From Pseudobdellovibrio sp031428275 (lineage in GTDB: Bacteria > Bdellovibrionota > Bdellovibrionia > Bdellovibrionales > Bdellovibrionaceae): 64,000 nt of DNA. Of this stretch, positions 8,053 to 16,159 are shown in pieces (position 1 is the first letter of the stretch; each line of letters begins with the position of its first letter). Location: positions 1 through 64,000 of the forward strand of contig JANPPC010000007.1 in assembly GCA_031428275.1 (NCBI GenBank), in the 5' to 3' direction. The notes beneath the pieces are model-generated. The model worked only from the letters and a program-made list of their open reading frames with translations, ran no database searches and was not told where the DNA came from. A program made the position numbers and the translations under genes.

Positions 8053-9032
8053 ACTCACTCAGCATAGTTATTCCGATTCGTCGATGCGAACCTAGTCTTT
8101 TGGTTTTGCTGAAGTCAATTTTAAGGCAAGAGATTAATTTTTCGGTCGAAGTGATCGTTGTACTGAATTCTTTCGAACCCAGTGACTTCGACGTTCTTAA
8201 AACTGAGCTGCAAGTTATTCAAAACGAACTAAAAGTATTAGACATGAAGTTGATTTTTCTAGATCGCAGTGGGGTCAATCGGGCACGTAATGCCGGTTTA
8301 CTTGCAGCGGCTGGTTCGATTGTGGTTTTTTTTGATGATGATTGCGAACTGGATAGCTCGAATTTGCTTTCAATGCATGCTTTGCACCACCAAGCACACC
8401 CAACTCTGTTTGGCCTTGGTGGAGTCTATAAATTAAATGCGGAAGCGGGATACTTTGATAGGTTGTATCATTATATTCAGATGCGTTGGTTGTATGAAGG
8501 GCTTTTGTACTCTGAAGATACGGCGACTAGGTATTTAATTGGCGGCCACTTTTCGGTAAAAAAGGTAATGACCGAAAATTACCATATTCAATTCAATGAC
8601 GAAGTCGTTTATGGCGGAAGTGAGTTAGAGTTTTTTCTGCAGGCAGAAAGACAAAATCTACGGGTCGAGCTTTCAGAGCTTGCGGTGATCCATCATACGA
8701 ATGAAAGTTTCATTTCTTTGACCCGTAAACTTTTTAAACAGGGAAAGGGGAAGGCTATTTCTGAAAAACGCTACGCTGACCCATCGACCCAGTTTCGAGC
8801 GTCGCAATCAGTAAACAAAAGTAAAGACTTAATTGGTCGCCTACCAGTGATTTCAAAAATGCTACTGGGTTATTATAATTATATTTTTTGGCTGGGATAT
8901 TACCATTACCGAAAACAGTTGCCCCTCTTTTTCCGCCACGTCATGCAAGACATATTTCTATTTAAGTCGAAGTTAAGTGAGCAGGTTGAACGGCAAAAAA
9001 AAATTAAAGAACAGCGCGGGGACCGTTTCTAA
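8049..9032 (+). CDS. family 2 glycosyltransferase
   Basis: About 327 residues, GT-A fold. It starts with the nucleotide-sugar binding strand (LSIVIPIRRCEPSLLVLLKSI), has the RARNAGLLAA helix and a DDD metal/nucleotide motif (VVFFDDDCEL), and a later acidic motif (GGSELEFFLQAE). It would transfer a sugar from a nucleotide donor to a lipid-linked or surface glycan in the cytoplasm. A start 48 bases further upstream is possible, but ATG 8049 is preferred because GAGGAGAG lies 6-13 bases before it and because it gives the ATGA overlap with the gene before. The C-terminal region is basic and hydrophobic. Its TAA overlaps the TAG of the convergent gene. Donor and acceptor cannot be told from sequence. 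Confidence 0.85.
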   Translation: MNSLSIVIPIRRCEPSLLVLLKSILRQEINFSVEVIVVLNSFEPSDFDVLKTELQVIQNELKVLDMKLIFLDRSGVNRARNAGLLAAAGSIVVFFDDDCELDSSNLLSMHALHHQAHPTLFGLGGVYKLNAEAGYFDRLYHYIQMRWLYEGLLYSEDTATRYLIGGHFSVKKVMTENYHIQFNDEVVYGGSELEFFLQAERQNLRVELSELAVIHHTNESFISLTRKLFKQGKGKAISEKRYADPSTQFRASQSVNKSKDLIGRLPVISKMLLGYYNYIFWLGYYHYRKQLPLFFRHVMQDIFLFKSKLSEQVERQKKIKEQRGDRF

Positions 9033-10510
9033 AATAGGTCACGAAGTAAATTTTTTAGCGGCTTTTCGAAACTAAAAAAGTTGCCGAAGTCTGAATGAAT
9101 GAGTGGATTTAAGTGCTGCAAATAAAAAAGCTTCGCCGTTTTTTTTAAAAGAATCATTCTTTTATAGCTTGAATTTTTATACTGGGTTTTATCGTAGGCC
9201 GTTAGATGCAGAAGAGGTATTTGCACTAAATGAAATGATTTTTCGCGAAGGTGTAATTCATACCCCAAATCTGTGTCTTCGAAACCGTATGAAACATAAT
9301 ACTTTTTAAAGCGACCAACTGTTAGAAAATCAGTTTTCTTCATCCCGAGGGCATAAGTACAAGTGTATTTCCAGTAATTGGTTAAACTCATCCATTCCTT
9401 GGTGTTAAATAGTTGCCGCCAATAAGAATCTTCTTCGATATAGGTTTCCCTTTGCAAATTAACAGTTTCGTACCGAGGGTTAGTTAAGCTGAGGGTTTGA
9501 TTGATGTGGTGGCGTTCAAATTGAATCACATCGTGTTTTTTGAGTTTTGCTAAGACTGTTTCGGCAAATTGTGGCGGAGTCAGCATGTCTGAATCTAGAA
9601 AAAATAAGTATGCTCCGACCGCAAACTGAGTTGCAAGATTTCGGGCTTGCCCGGCTCTAAAAAAAAATTGCTCGCCGCGAACCGCATGCTTTTTACTCCA
9701 GTAGATAACCTTCAGGTTCACCTGATCTTTAAAATCGCTATAGAGTTGCCTTAGTATTGAAATGCTTTGATCAGTTCCGCCATCTTCGCAAATTATAATT
9801 TCGTATTGGTCGGCACTCAAAGTTTGCTGCATTAAGTGAGACACAACATTACTTAAAAAAACAATATTATTATATGACGGAATTATAAAGCTTAGCTGAA
9901 TATCTTGTTTTTGCGTTTTAAACTGCCACGCCAGATCTTCAGTCGGTTCAAGTTCGAAATGATCCGGTACGTTTCGATTGTAAATTTCAAGACCAGGTAG
10001 TCTTCGAAATTGTTTTTTGTACGAACTGATATCGGTTAAAGTAAGACTGTTTTTTACCTGCGGGGTGTAGGGTTTAAAATCCCAAAACCAGTTTACATCA
10101 ATTTTTGTAGCATTTGCTTGCGCCTCGAAAGTATTTAGCGCCTGAAGATCTTTTTTAGTTTCGGGAGAAAAGTACAACCACTGCTCTGACAGTTCACCCA
10201 GCTTTAATTTTTGTAATTGCTCGATATCGTCTTCGTTTGTAATGCAAATAATAAAATCAGCGGGTGTGGTCGTTCTGAAGGGCTCTAAGCTTAGGTACTG
10301 GGACGGAGCGATTAAATACAAAGACTCGAAAGCATGTTCAAAAAATGGTGATTGATTCAACATTTTTAAATTACAATTAGTTAAATCCATGAATAGATGA
10401 GTTGTGGTATTTTGCGAAGCCTTTTTTAAACGACGCTGAATAGTCGAAGCTGAAAGGTCTTCGTTCGAACGTATTTCGTAGCGGTAAAAGTAAGTAGACA
10501 GATTTCTCAT
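9029..10510 (-). CDS. two-part protein with C-terminal family 2 glycosyltransferase
   Basis: 493 residues. The first 205 form a domain not recognised. From about residue 207 a GT2 domain follows: LSFIIPSYNNIVFLSNVVSH, IIICEDGGTDQS, RAGQARNLATQFA, the DSD metal motif (FFLDSDMLTP) and a GFEDTDLGYEL acidic motif typical of galactosyl- or N-acetylgalactosaminyl-transferase-like GT2 proteins. The combination suggests a polymerising or two-step transferase, or an N-terminal acceptor-binding domain. It is divergent from the next gene with only 21 bp between start codons, and its stop overlaps that of the preceding plus-strand transferase. A later start at Met41 is possible. Confidence 0.8.
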   Translation of the reverse strand: MRNLSTYFYRYEIRSNEDLSASTIQRRLKKASQNTTTHLFMDLTNCNLKMLNQSPFFEHAFESLYLIAPSQYLSLEPFRTTTPADFIICITNEDDIEQLQKLKLGELSEQWLYFSPETKKDLQALNTFEAQANATKIDVNWFWDFKPYTPQVKNSLTLTDISSYKKQFRRLPGLEIYNRNVPDHFELEPTEDLAWQFKTQKQDIQLSFIIPSYNNIVFLSNVVSHLMQQTLSADQYEIIICEDGGTDQSISILRQLYSDFKDQVNLKVIYWSKKHAVRGEQFFFRAGQARNLATQFAVGAYLFFLDSDMLTPPQFAETVLAKLKKHDVIQFERHHINQTLSLTNPRYETVNLQRETYIEEDSYWRQLFNTKEWMSLTNYWKYTCTYALGMKKTDFLTVGRFKKYYVSYGFEDTDLGYELHLREKSFHLVQIPLLHLTAYDKTQYKNSSYKRMILLKKTAKLFYLQHLNPLIHSDFGNFFSFEKPLKNLLRDLF

Positions 10511-10531
10511 TAGCGATTATCTTAGTTTTTA
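10511..10531. promoter_or_regulatory. 21-bp divergent promoter region with overlapping -10-like boxes
   Basis: Only 21 bp separate two divergent start codons. The centre reads GATTATCTTAG on the plus strand and CTAAGATAATC on the minus strand, so a GATAAT box faces left and a TATCTT box faces right. Neither gene has a recognisable ribosome binding site. Overlapping promoters with very short or absent leaders would explain this, unless one start is misplaced. Confidence 0.3.
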
Positions 10532-11266
10532 ATGTCGCAAAAATCTAGCTTTGCCTTGGTCGTACCGTGCTATAATGAACAGGATGCGATCGCACATTTC
10601 GCGGTTGAACTGAATGAATTTCATTTGAAATTTAAGAGCCGATTTCCGCATATGAATTTTATTGTTTTAGTGATAGATAATAATTCGACCGACCAATCTG
10701 CGCTTAAGCTTAAAGCGTTAGCTAATGAAGTTTCGTATATGCAGATTTTGAATTGCAGCGTACAGGGCTATGGTGCAGCTTTAAAGCATGGTTTTAGTTC
10801 TGTCGAAGCAGAATTATACGGTTTTACAGATTTAGATAATACTTATCCGCTTGATTCGTTATTAGAAATGACGGCGTTGATTTTGAACCATGGATTGCAA
10901 ATTGACATGATTTCGGGTGGACGGCTCAACGAAGCCTCGCAAATTCCTTGGGTTCGTCGGGCGGGTAATTCGTTTTACTCAAAGCTGACTCAGTTGATTT
11001 TCTTAAATTGTAATATTGTCGACACTTGCTCGGGCATGCGTATTTTTAAAAAAGCTAAACTTCATGAAGTACTTAAACTAAAAGAGAATGATCTTTCTTT
11101 TTCGATTGAGCTAACAGCTCATGCTTTAAAAAAGTCATGGTCGCTTAAAGAGTTTCCGATATTTTACCGCGACCGCGTAGGATCTTCAAAACTATCGGTT
11201 TTGAAAGACGGGTTTAAATTTCTATATATTCTTATAACTAAAAAAGTATCCTATGCCGATTCGTGA
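10532..11266 (+). CDS. family 2 glycosyltransferase, dolichol-phosphate-mannose-synthase-like
   Basis: 244 residues. The N-terminal FALVVPCYNEQDAIAHFAVEL, the VIDNNSTDQS loop, the GYGAALKHGF helix and the TDLDNTYPLDSL segment (metal motif D-x-D) are the order seen in polyprenyl-phosphate mannose/glucose synthases. The late motif IPWVRRAGNSFYSKL and the DTCSGMRIF segment match that group. It has no C-terminal membrane helices, unlike GtrB types. Likely role: charge a polyprenyl phosphate with a sugar for use by the membrane transferase of the cluster. It overlaps the next gene by 14 bp. Confidence 0.85.
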   Translation: MSQKSSFALVVPCYNEQDAIAHFAVELNEFHLKFKSRFPHMNFIVLVIDNNSTDQSALKLKALANEVSYMQILNCSVQGYGAALKHGFSSVEAELYGFTDLDNTYPLDSLLEMTALILNHGLQIDMISGGRLNEASQIPWVRRAGNSFYSKLTQLIFLNCNIVDTCSGMRIFKKAKLHEVLKLKENDLSFSIELTAHALKKSWSLKEFPIFYRDRVGSSKLSVLKDGFKFLYILITKKVSYADS

Positions 11267-12050
11267 TCTCGTCGTTGTTATTTATGCTCACGACGAGGCA
11301 TCTTACGTTCGAAAGCAATTCGCCTTAAAGCGTAGTCACCCCGATCTTGATAACATCATATGGTGCGATTCAAGAAATACCAATCGCTTAGAAGTTCTGT
11401 ATACATTTGCAGACTCTTGGGTGCTTTTTTTAGACTATGATTGCGAACCTGCAAAAGATTTTTTTAAAACTATTTCCAAGATCATTTTTGCTGGGGCTCC
11501 GCTAAAAAAAACGGTCTTCGCGGGTAGCTACTTAAACCCTGCGCCCGCGACTTATCTGCAGAGAAGTCATAATTTTACGGCCAACCAATGGCTAAAACAG
11601 TCTTTTGGGCCGATAGACAGCCTTGCCGCCGACGTAAAAGTAAACGCGCCGAATATTTTAGGTGGCGTCTTTTTAACTTCGCCTGGGGCATTCCCTTCAA
11701 TTCAGCTTCACCAGCAAAATCCTATATTTTGGGGCGCCGAAGATCTCTGGCTCGCACAAAGGCTACACTCTCAAAATATTGATATTCTAGAGACGAGTGG
11801 TCTAGCGGTTATCCATCATACAACCAAAACAATGAGGCACTTTATTAAACGGGCCTGGTTGCAAGGTGTGAATCATGCGAAATTTATTAAACCGAGTTCG
11901 ACTTCAGTAAAAGCTAAGTATGGTTTTTGGCTGAGACATTTGGCTGGACCGCCTCTGGTCTTTGCGCCGGCGATTCTTGTACACTTTTGCATACAAAAAT
12001 TGGCACAATCAATTCAGCAAGCTCGCCAGTGGCGTAAACCATTATGGTAA
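11253..12050 (+). CDS. family 2 glycosyltransferase-like protein
   Basis: 265 residues. It starts with DLVVVIYAHDEASYV, carries a D-Y-D motif (LFLDYDCEPA) in the position of the metal site and a WGAEDLWLAQRL segment matching the late acidic motif of GT2 enzymes. Family membership is clear, although sequence between motifs is diverged. It begins 14 bp inside the preceding transferase gene, so the two are probably co-translated. Its last 137 bp are antisense to the end of the convergent glycosyltransferase gene; the C-terminal residues there (PPLVFAPAILVHFCI) are hydrophobic. Substrates unknown. Confidence 0.75.
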   Translation: MPIRDLVVVIYAHDEASYVRKQFALKRSHPDLDNIIWCDSRNTNRLEVLYTFADSWVLFLDYDCEPAKDFFKTISKIIFAGAPLKKTVFAGSYLNPAPATYLQRSHNFTANQWLKQSFGPIDSLAADVKVNAPNILGGVFLTSPGAFPSIQLHQQNPIFWGAEDLWLAQRLHSQNIDILETSGLAVIHHTTKTMRHFIKRAWLQGVNHAKFIKPSSTSVKAKYGFWLRHLAGPPLVFAPAILVHFCIQKLAQSIQQARQWRKPLW

Positions 12051-12975
12051 GTAGAGCTCCGTAAAGCCCCTTAACTAAGGCTGCTAAGCTGGCTAAAATC
12101 CCGATAGCGATTCCGATTTGAAGAAGATTCTGTGAAAATTTAAAAGTAAAGGCAGCAAAAAAAACGCACGCTAAAAGCAATGCCGCTAACGGCATAAGAC
12201 GGTAGATACGTAAACCACCCTTAGCGTTTTGTTTCTGCGCAAAAATCTGTACTCGCCCGAATAAGAAAATTTTCTTAAACCAAGCTCGCGCTGAAATATT
12301 TTGCCAGTGAGTAACTGGAGCCGAGCTTAAAAATAAAAATTGATATCCGGCATTGGTAGCGCGGTGGGTAAAATCCAGATCTTCACCGCATGAAAAAAAC
12401 CTAGACGCGAAGCCACCGACCTTCAAAGCGGCGGTACGGTTAAGCAGTAAGTGGCAGGTTGGCAAATGATCTACGCTTCGATTTCTTTTGTGTGATTGGG
12501 TTTGAAATGCAAAAGGCGTATAGCGGCTGATAAAATTAAGAAAATGAAAAGTATTTCTTAAAAACGGATTCGATGATTGGTACAGTGCGGGTCCACCAAG
12601 GCCTATCACGCCAGTCGGGGTCTGAATTGAAGCCTCGATTAACAGTCTTAAGCTATTTGAATTCATTTCGATATCGGGGTCGGTGAAATAAACCCAATCG
12701 GTGGTTGAGCGTTCAAGTATCAATTGTCGGGCTAAGCCAATATTGTTTGAGGTGTTTTCGATGATGCAGCTGTTGTCCGAAAACTGCGCCTGATCTACGT
12801 CTAGCGCGCCCCGAATCGTTTCAGATAATTGCTGACGCGTACTTTTTTCGCGATGATTCAAAACGAAAATCCAGCTGACCTGATAGTCTATAAGCTCGGT
12901 TTTTAGCTTCGATATAAGCTTTTTAACTTCTAGAGCTTCGTCGTAGACAACGATCCCGCAGGTCAATCTTTGCAT
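11914..12975 (-). CDS. membrane-associated family 2 glycosyltransferase
   Basis: 353 residues. The GT2 domain shows LTCGIVVYDEALEVKKLIS, the NNIGLARQLIL helix, the metal motif D-P-D (YFTDPDIEM) and CGEDLDFTHRATNAGY as the late acidic motif. Two hydrophobic segments follow near residues 265-325, so it is anchored in the inner membrane. It is the second gene after rny: its ATG shares one base with the rny TAA (TAATG), giving a two-gene operon of RNA decay and glycan synthesis. The 3' end overlaps the convergent gene by 137 bp, and the overlap codes for part of the membrane segment. Confidence 0.85.
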   Translation of the reverse strand: MQRLTCGIVVYDEALEVKKLISKLKTELIDYQVSWIFVLNHREKSTRQQLSETIRGALDVDQAQFSDNSCIIENTSNNIGLARQLILERSTTDWVYFTDPDIEMNSNSLRLLIEASIQTPTGVIGLGGPALYQSSNPFLRNTFHFLNFISRYTPFAFQTQSHKRNRSVDHLPTCHLLLNRTAALKVGGFASRFFSCGEDLDFTHRATNAGYQFLFLSSAPVTHWQNISARAWFKKIFLFGRVQIFAQKQNAKGGLRIYRLMPLAALLLACVFFAAFTFKFSQNLLQIGIAIGILASLAALVKGLYGALLTIMVYATGELAELIVPIFVCKSVQESPAQRPEAVQPNVSAKNHT

Positions 12976-14600
12976 TACCGGTCGAATTTGCCTTTGCCAA
13001 TTGTACTTTCAGAAACCACGGTTTCGCGCACAACGACAACTTTGATTTGACCAGGATACTGCATTTCATCTTCGATCGTCTTCGCTATTTCTTGCGAAAT
13101 TTTTAAAGCTCCCATGTCGTCGACCATTTTTGAATTAACCAAAACTCGACATTCGCGCCCGCCATTAAGAACAAAAACATCAGTCACGCCGTTGTGACGT
13201 TTTGAAATCTCTTGTAAGCCGGTCACTTTTTGATTGTAAGTGTCCATCGTACTACGTCGAGCGCCGGGGCGCCCGCCTGAAATGGCGTCAGCTGCGATGA
13301 CTAAAAAGTCCATATCGTGTTCAGGTTGCACATCGTAGTGATGCGCGCGTACAGCATGAACAATATCTTCGTGTTCATTTCTAGGAGCTATAAAATCTGC
13401 ACCGATAACCGCGTGGCTTCCGTCTAGCTCGTGATCTAGGGCTTTGCCTAAATCGTGCAACATCCCAGATCTACGCGACTTTTTATGGTCAATACCAAGT
13501 TCGGCGGCTAACAGTCCCGCAAACCAGCCCACCTCGGCACAGTGAAAGTATTGATTTTGTGTGTAAGAATAGCGGTAGCGTAATGAACCCATCACTTGGC
13601 GAATTTCCGGATTAACGTTTTGCATTTGTAATTCCTTACAAATAGCGTCGCCGTCACGCTTGATTTGATTTAAGAGTTCAGTCTTTAAGTTTTCACAGGT
13701 GCGTTGTAGGTCGGCCGCTGTAATCACTTTACGAGAGCGTTCTAAGTCGCGGAAAAGACGATCAAATATTCTGCGGGTTAGCTCGCGCCGAACAGGATCG
13801 TAGCCCACTATTTGGATCTGGTGCCAACGCTCAGGGTCTGGATTCTCATCAATAAAAATGTCGCAGCCACTAATTTTTTGAATCACTTCGACATATTCTT
13901 TTTGTCGGTCCATAAACACTTTTCGAATTTCTGGAGTCGGAAAGTGGCTGGCTAAAATTCCGCGTTCAACACTCATTTCTTTGTGAAAACGGTCGATACA
14001 AAGAGCTAAAAGTTTCTTTGCTTTTTGTTCGGCAAATTCTTTAGTTTCAGCTTCCATCGTTTCCGCAATTTTTGCGTAGTCGGCCTGAGCTTGATTAATC
14101 ATTTGCTGACCGATTTGTTCAAGGACTTCTTGTTCAACTAAATTAGTCTTAGAGGTTAAAGTTTTTCTGTAACCGTGTTCGACTTCTTTTTTAGCTTCGA
14201 TCATTTTTTTGATTTCAGTTTGACGATCAGTCATTTTAAGAGATTGATCGCGAAGCGAATTTTCTTTTTGTAAAAGAAGAGATCGAGCGTTCTTGGTTTT
14301 TTCTTCAAAGCCGATTTTTTTTTGCTGAATTAATGCATCGATATCTTCGCATTTTTGTTCGATCAGCAAGTTGCTTTCTTCAACAGTTCCCCAGGCTTCA
14401 AGTTCTATTTCTTGAATGCGCTCTTTGCGTTCTTGTTCTTCGGCATCAAAAAGATCTTTAGCCTCTTTTAGCATCTCGGCGGCTTCTTCTTGCGCGTCTT
14501 TGATGATCTGTCTGCGAATAACTAAGAATAGTATGGCAACGACTGATGCTCCGGTGCCGACTCCGATTAATAAGTATATTACCGTCTGTGTCCAATCCAT
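12975..14600 (-). CDS. rny: ribonuclease Y with a degenerate KH loop
   Basis: Membrane-anchored endoribonuclease that starts mRNA decay. Order seen: one N-terminal membrane helix (YLLIGVGTGASVVAILFLV), a long charged coiled coil (about residues 30-200), a KH region, and an HD domain with HDLGK (His382, Asp383) and the flanking GSHAVIGADF. The end (YPGQIKVVVVRET) matches the family, plus a 15-residue extension. The odd point is the KH domain: where the family normally has GRIIGREGRN, this protein reads IRKVFMDRQKEYVEV, so the GxxG RNA-binding loop is missing. The downstream SGCDIFIDE and GYDPVRREL segments are kept. 541 residues is close to the usual 510-530. Confidence 0.92.
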   Translation of the reverse strand: MDWTQTVIYLLIGVGTGASVVAILFLVIRRQIIKDAQEEAAEMLKEAKDLFDAEEQERKERIQEIELEAWGTVEESNLLIEQKCEDIDALIQQKKIGFEEKTKNARSLLLQKENSLRDQSLKMTDRQTEIKKMIEAKKEVEHGYRKTLTSKTNLVEQEVLEQIGQQMINQAQADYAKIAETMEAETKEFAEQKAKKLLALCIDRFHKEMSVERGILASHFPTPEIRKVFMDRQKEYVEVIQKISGCDIFIDENPDPERWHQIQIVGYDPVRRELTRRIFDRLFRDLERSRKVITAADLQRTCENLKTELLNQIKRDGDAICKELQMQNVNPEIRQVMGSLRYRYSYTQNQYFHCAEVGWFAGLLAAELGIDHKKSRRSGMLHDLGKALDHELDGSHAVIGADFIAPRNEHEDIVHAVRAHHYDVQPEHDMDFLVIAADAISGGRPGARRSTMDTYNQKVTGLQEISKRHNGVTDVFVLNGGRECRVLVNSKMVDDMGALKISQEIAKTIEDEMQYPGQIKVVVVRETVVSESTIGKGKFDR

Positions 14601-14713
14601 AGCTTACAGGCTATAGCCTCGGTTGGAGTCATACAACACCCGTGTGATGCAAAGGTGCGTTATGCTTAAGAATAGCCCGTGATTTTCATTAGTTAGTTAG
14701 AGATAAATTAGGG

Positions 14714-15166
14714 ATGAACAAAATTTTTCCTATTCTTAAAAAGTGGACCGTCATTTTAGTATGTGCATTCGTATTTGTGTGGATTTTCGTTTTCAACTAT
14801 TCTTTTGTTTTTAAAAAGAAAGTGATCGGAGAAGCCGTAGCTGTCGAGCGAGTGGCCGGAGCCATGGCTATTCTAACGAACTCCCAAGCACCGATAAACC
14901 CTCAGGCGTTTTCGTTTTCGGTGGCGATAAAGAATCGTCACTCGGGTGAAATTCACATGGCTTCGAGCGAAGATCGCAAATGGGCAGCCGTTGAAAAGGG
15001 TAACTGCGTGATCGCTGCTTACTTTCCGTATGCACCATGGAGATTGCTAGACAAAGGTATGTCTGACCATAATGCACGTTTATTGCGTAATTTCACTAAT
15101 TGCGAAGAGATGCCTAGCCAAGATTCATTTCTAGATTCGGTCAAGTTCTTTTTCTTGATTGATTAG
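14714..15166 (+). CDS. small single-pass membrane protein, unknown function
   Basis: 150 residues with one strong N-terminal membrane helix (about 12-32, WTVILVCAFVFVWIFVFNYS) and a soluble remainder of about 115 residues, probably periplasmic, with two Cys (GNCVIAAYF and FTNCEE). The mature part is moderately conserved-looking (FSFSVAIKNRHSGEIHMASSEDRKW) but no domain is recognised. It is divergent from rny and its TAG overlaps the TAA of the convergent small gene by four bases. Confidence 0.65.
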   Translation: MNKIFPILKKWTVILVCAFVFVWIFVFNYSFVFKKKVIGEAVAVERVAGAMAILTNSQAPINPQAFSFSVAIKNRHSGEIHMASSEDRKWAAVEKGNCVIAAYFPYAPWRLLDKGMSDHNARLLRNFTNCEEMPSQDSFLDSVKFFFLID

Positions 15167-15390
15167 TTCAAAAAATGCTTCGCGATTAAAAATGGGATGA
15201 TCAAATAAATGATCGAATCGCGAACGAGGTAATACATGAAAAAACCTGCAAACAATTTCCAGCCATAGCGTCTGTAAAGACCTTTAACACCGGCCTGTTT
15301 CCAGGTAGCCTTCATATTTAAAAATAAATCTTTGCAATGTGTTAAGCTACGTCGAATCAAAATCATTTTAAATGCATGCCCTTTTAGCAA
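15163..15390 (-). CDS. small membrane protein, unknown function
   Basis: 75 residues from TTG 15390, or 67 from ATG 15366. It has a basic amphipathic N-terminal half (WKQAGVKGLYRRYGWK) and one C-terminal hydrophobic segment (LFAGFFMYYLVRDSIIYLIIPFLIA) interrupted by one Arg and one Asp. It begins directly after the stop of a 46-residue ORF downstream of pgsA, so all three probably form one transcript. No family recognised. Confidence 0.55.
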   Translation of the reverse strand: MLKGHAFKMILIRRSLTHCKDLFLNMKATWKQAGVKGLYRRYGWKLFAGFFMYYLVRDSIIYLIIPFLIAKHFLN

Positions 15391-15531
15391 CTACCTTAAA
15401 ATAGACATAGGAGAAAGTGAAGACCTAAAAGCAAGTTTTGTTTTGTGGTTTGATCTTTGTTGAACCAGATAGACAATGGTTAACATCAGAAATACTAAGA
15501 ACCAGTTTTTCATTTGCATGTAAAAAAGCAT
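15391..15531 (-). CDS. 46-residue predicted small membrane protein
   Basis: Frame from ATG (15531-15529) to TAG (15393-15391). AAGGA lies seven bases before the ATG. The peptide is a short start, one hydrophobic helix (KNWFLVFLMLTIVYLV) and a polar basic tail (QQRSNHKTKLAF). It lies between pgsA and the next small membrane protein, with 21 bp and 0 bp spacing, so it is probably translated as part of that transcript. Function unknown. Confidence 0.5.
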   Translation of the reverse strand: MLFYMQMKNWFLVFLMLTIVYLVQQRSNHKTKLAFRSSLSPMSILR

Positions 15532-15552
15532 ATTGGGGTCCTTAAAAAGCGG

Positions 15553-16104
15553 TTAGTTTCGGCTGGCTTTGTAATAGTCGTAACAATAGTCGTAACAATA
15601 GTCGAAACCGCTCTTTACACTCAGTAATACACTGAGCCATAGAAGTCCATAACCGATTTTTTGATTAGGGAAGTTAGCGTGAAAATCGTTCAAAATAAGC
15701 ATCGGGATCGCTATAAATTGCAGCGCGGCTTTCCACTTACCGGCTGACTGGGCAGACAGAACTAAACCATCGGCGGCCGCAGCGGCGCGAACACCGCCAA
15801 CAATCGTATCGCGAGCTACAAAAAGAATAACCATCCACGGGTCAATTGCATCTTGGTAAAGCAAAATAATCAAAATGCTCGAGACCAATATTTTATCTGC
15901 AACCGGATCTAAAAATTTACCTAAGTTTGAAACCGCATTTAATTTCCGCGCAAAATAGCCATCATAGTAATCAGTGATGGCCGCAATAATGAAAACAATG
16001 GCGGCCGCCAAACGACCGAAGTCGGTTTGCCACGTCAGAAAGAGAGCAGTGGGAATCACTAAAAATATGCGCGAAGTTGTTAAGTACAATGGTAATCGGC
16101 TCAT
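15553..16104 (-). CDS. pgsA: CDP-diacylglycerol-glycerol-3-phosphate 3-phosphatidyltransferase
   Basis: Makes phosphatidylglycerol phosphate from CDP-diacylglycerol and glycerol 3-phosphate at the inner membrane. It has the full CDP-alcohol phosphotransferase motif D-G-x2-A-R-x8-G-x3-D-x3-D in DGYFARKLNAVSNLGKFLDP continuing to VADK, and several membrane helices. 183 residues is the usual size. The starting SRLPLYLTTSRIFLVIP resembles the family N-terminus. The C-terminus is unusual: a 12-bp tandem repeat (15574-15605) encodes DYCYDYCYDYY. Two small membrane-protein ORFs follow closely. Confidence 0.93.
   Translation of the reverse strand: MSRLPLYLTTSRIFLVIPTALFLTWQTDFGRLAAAIVFIIAAITDYYDGYFARKLNAVSNLGKFLDPVADKILVSSILIILLYQDAIDPWMVILFVARDTIVGGVRAAAAADGLVLSAQSAGKWKAALQFIAIPMLILNDFHANFPNQKIGYGLLWLSVLLSVKSGFDYCYDYCYDYYKASRN
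15574..15605 (-). repeat. 12-bp tandem repeat in the pgsA 3' end
   Basis: Plus-strand unit ATAGTCGTAACA occurs at 15574-15585 and 15586-15597, with a partial third copy at 15598-15605. It stays in frame and encodes repeated Asp-Tyr-Cys-Tyr. Copy number could vary by slippage without a frameshift. Confidence 0.8.
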
Positions 16105-16159
16105 GCGTTCCGTAAAGTGTTGTTTGAGTTACTCGCCTCTGTCAAGATAACTTAAAGCT

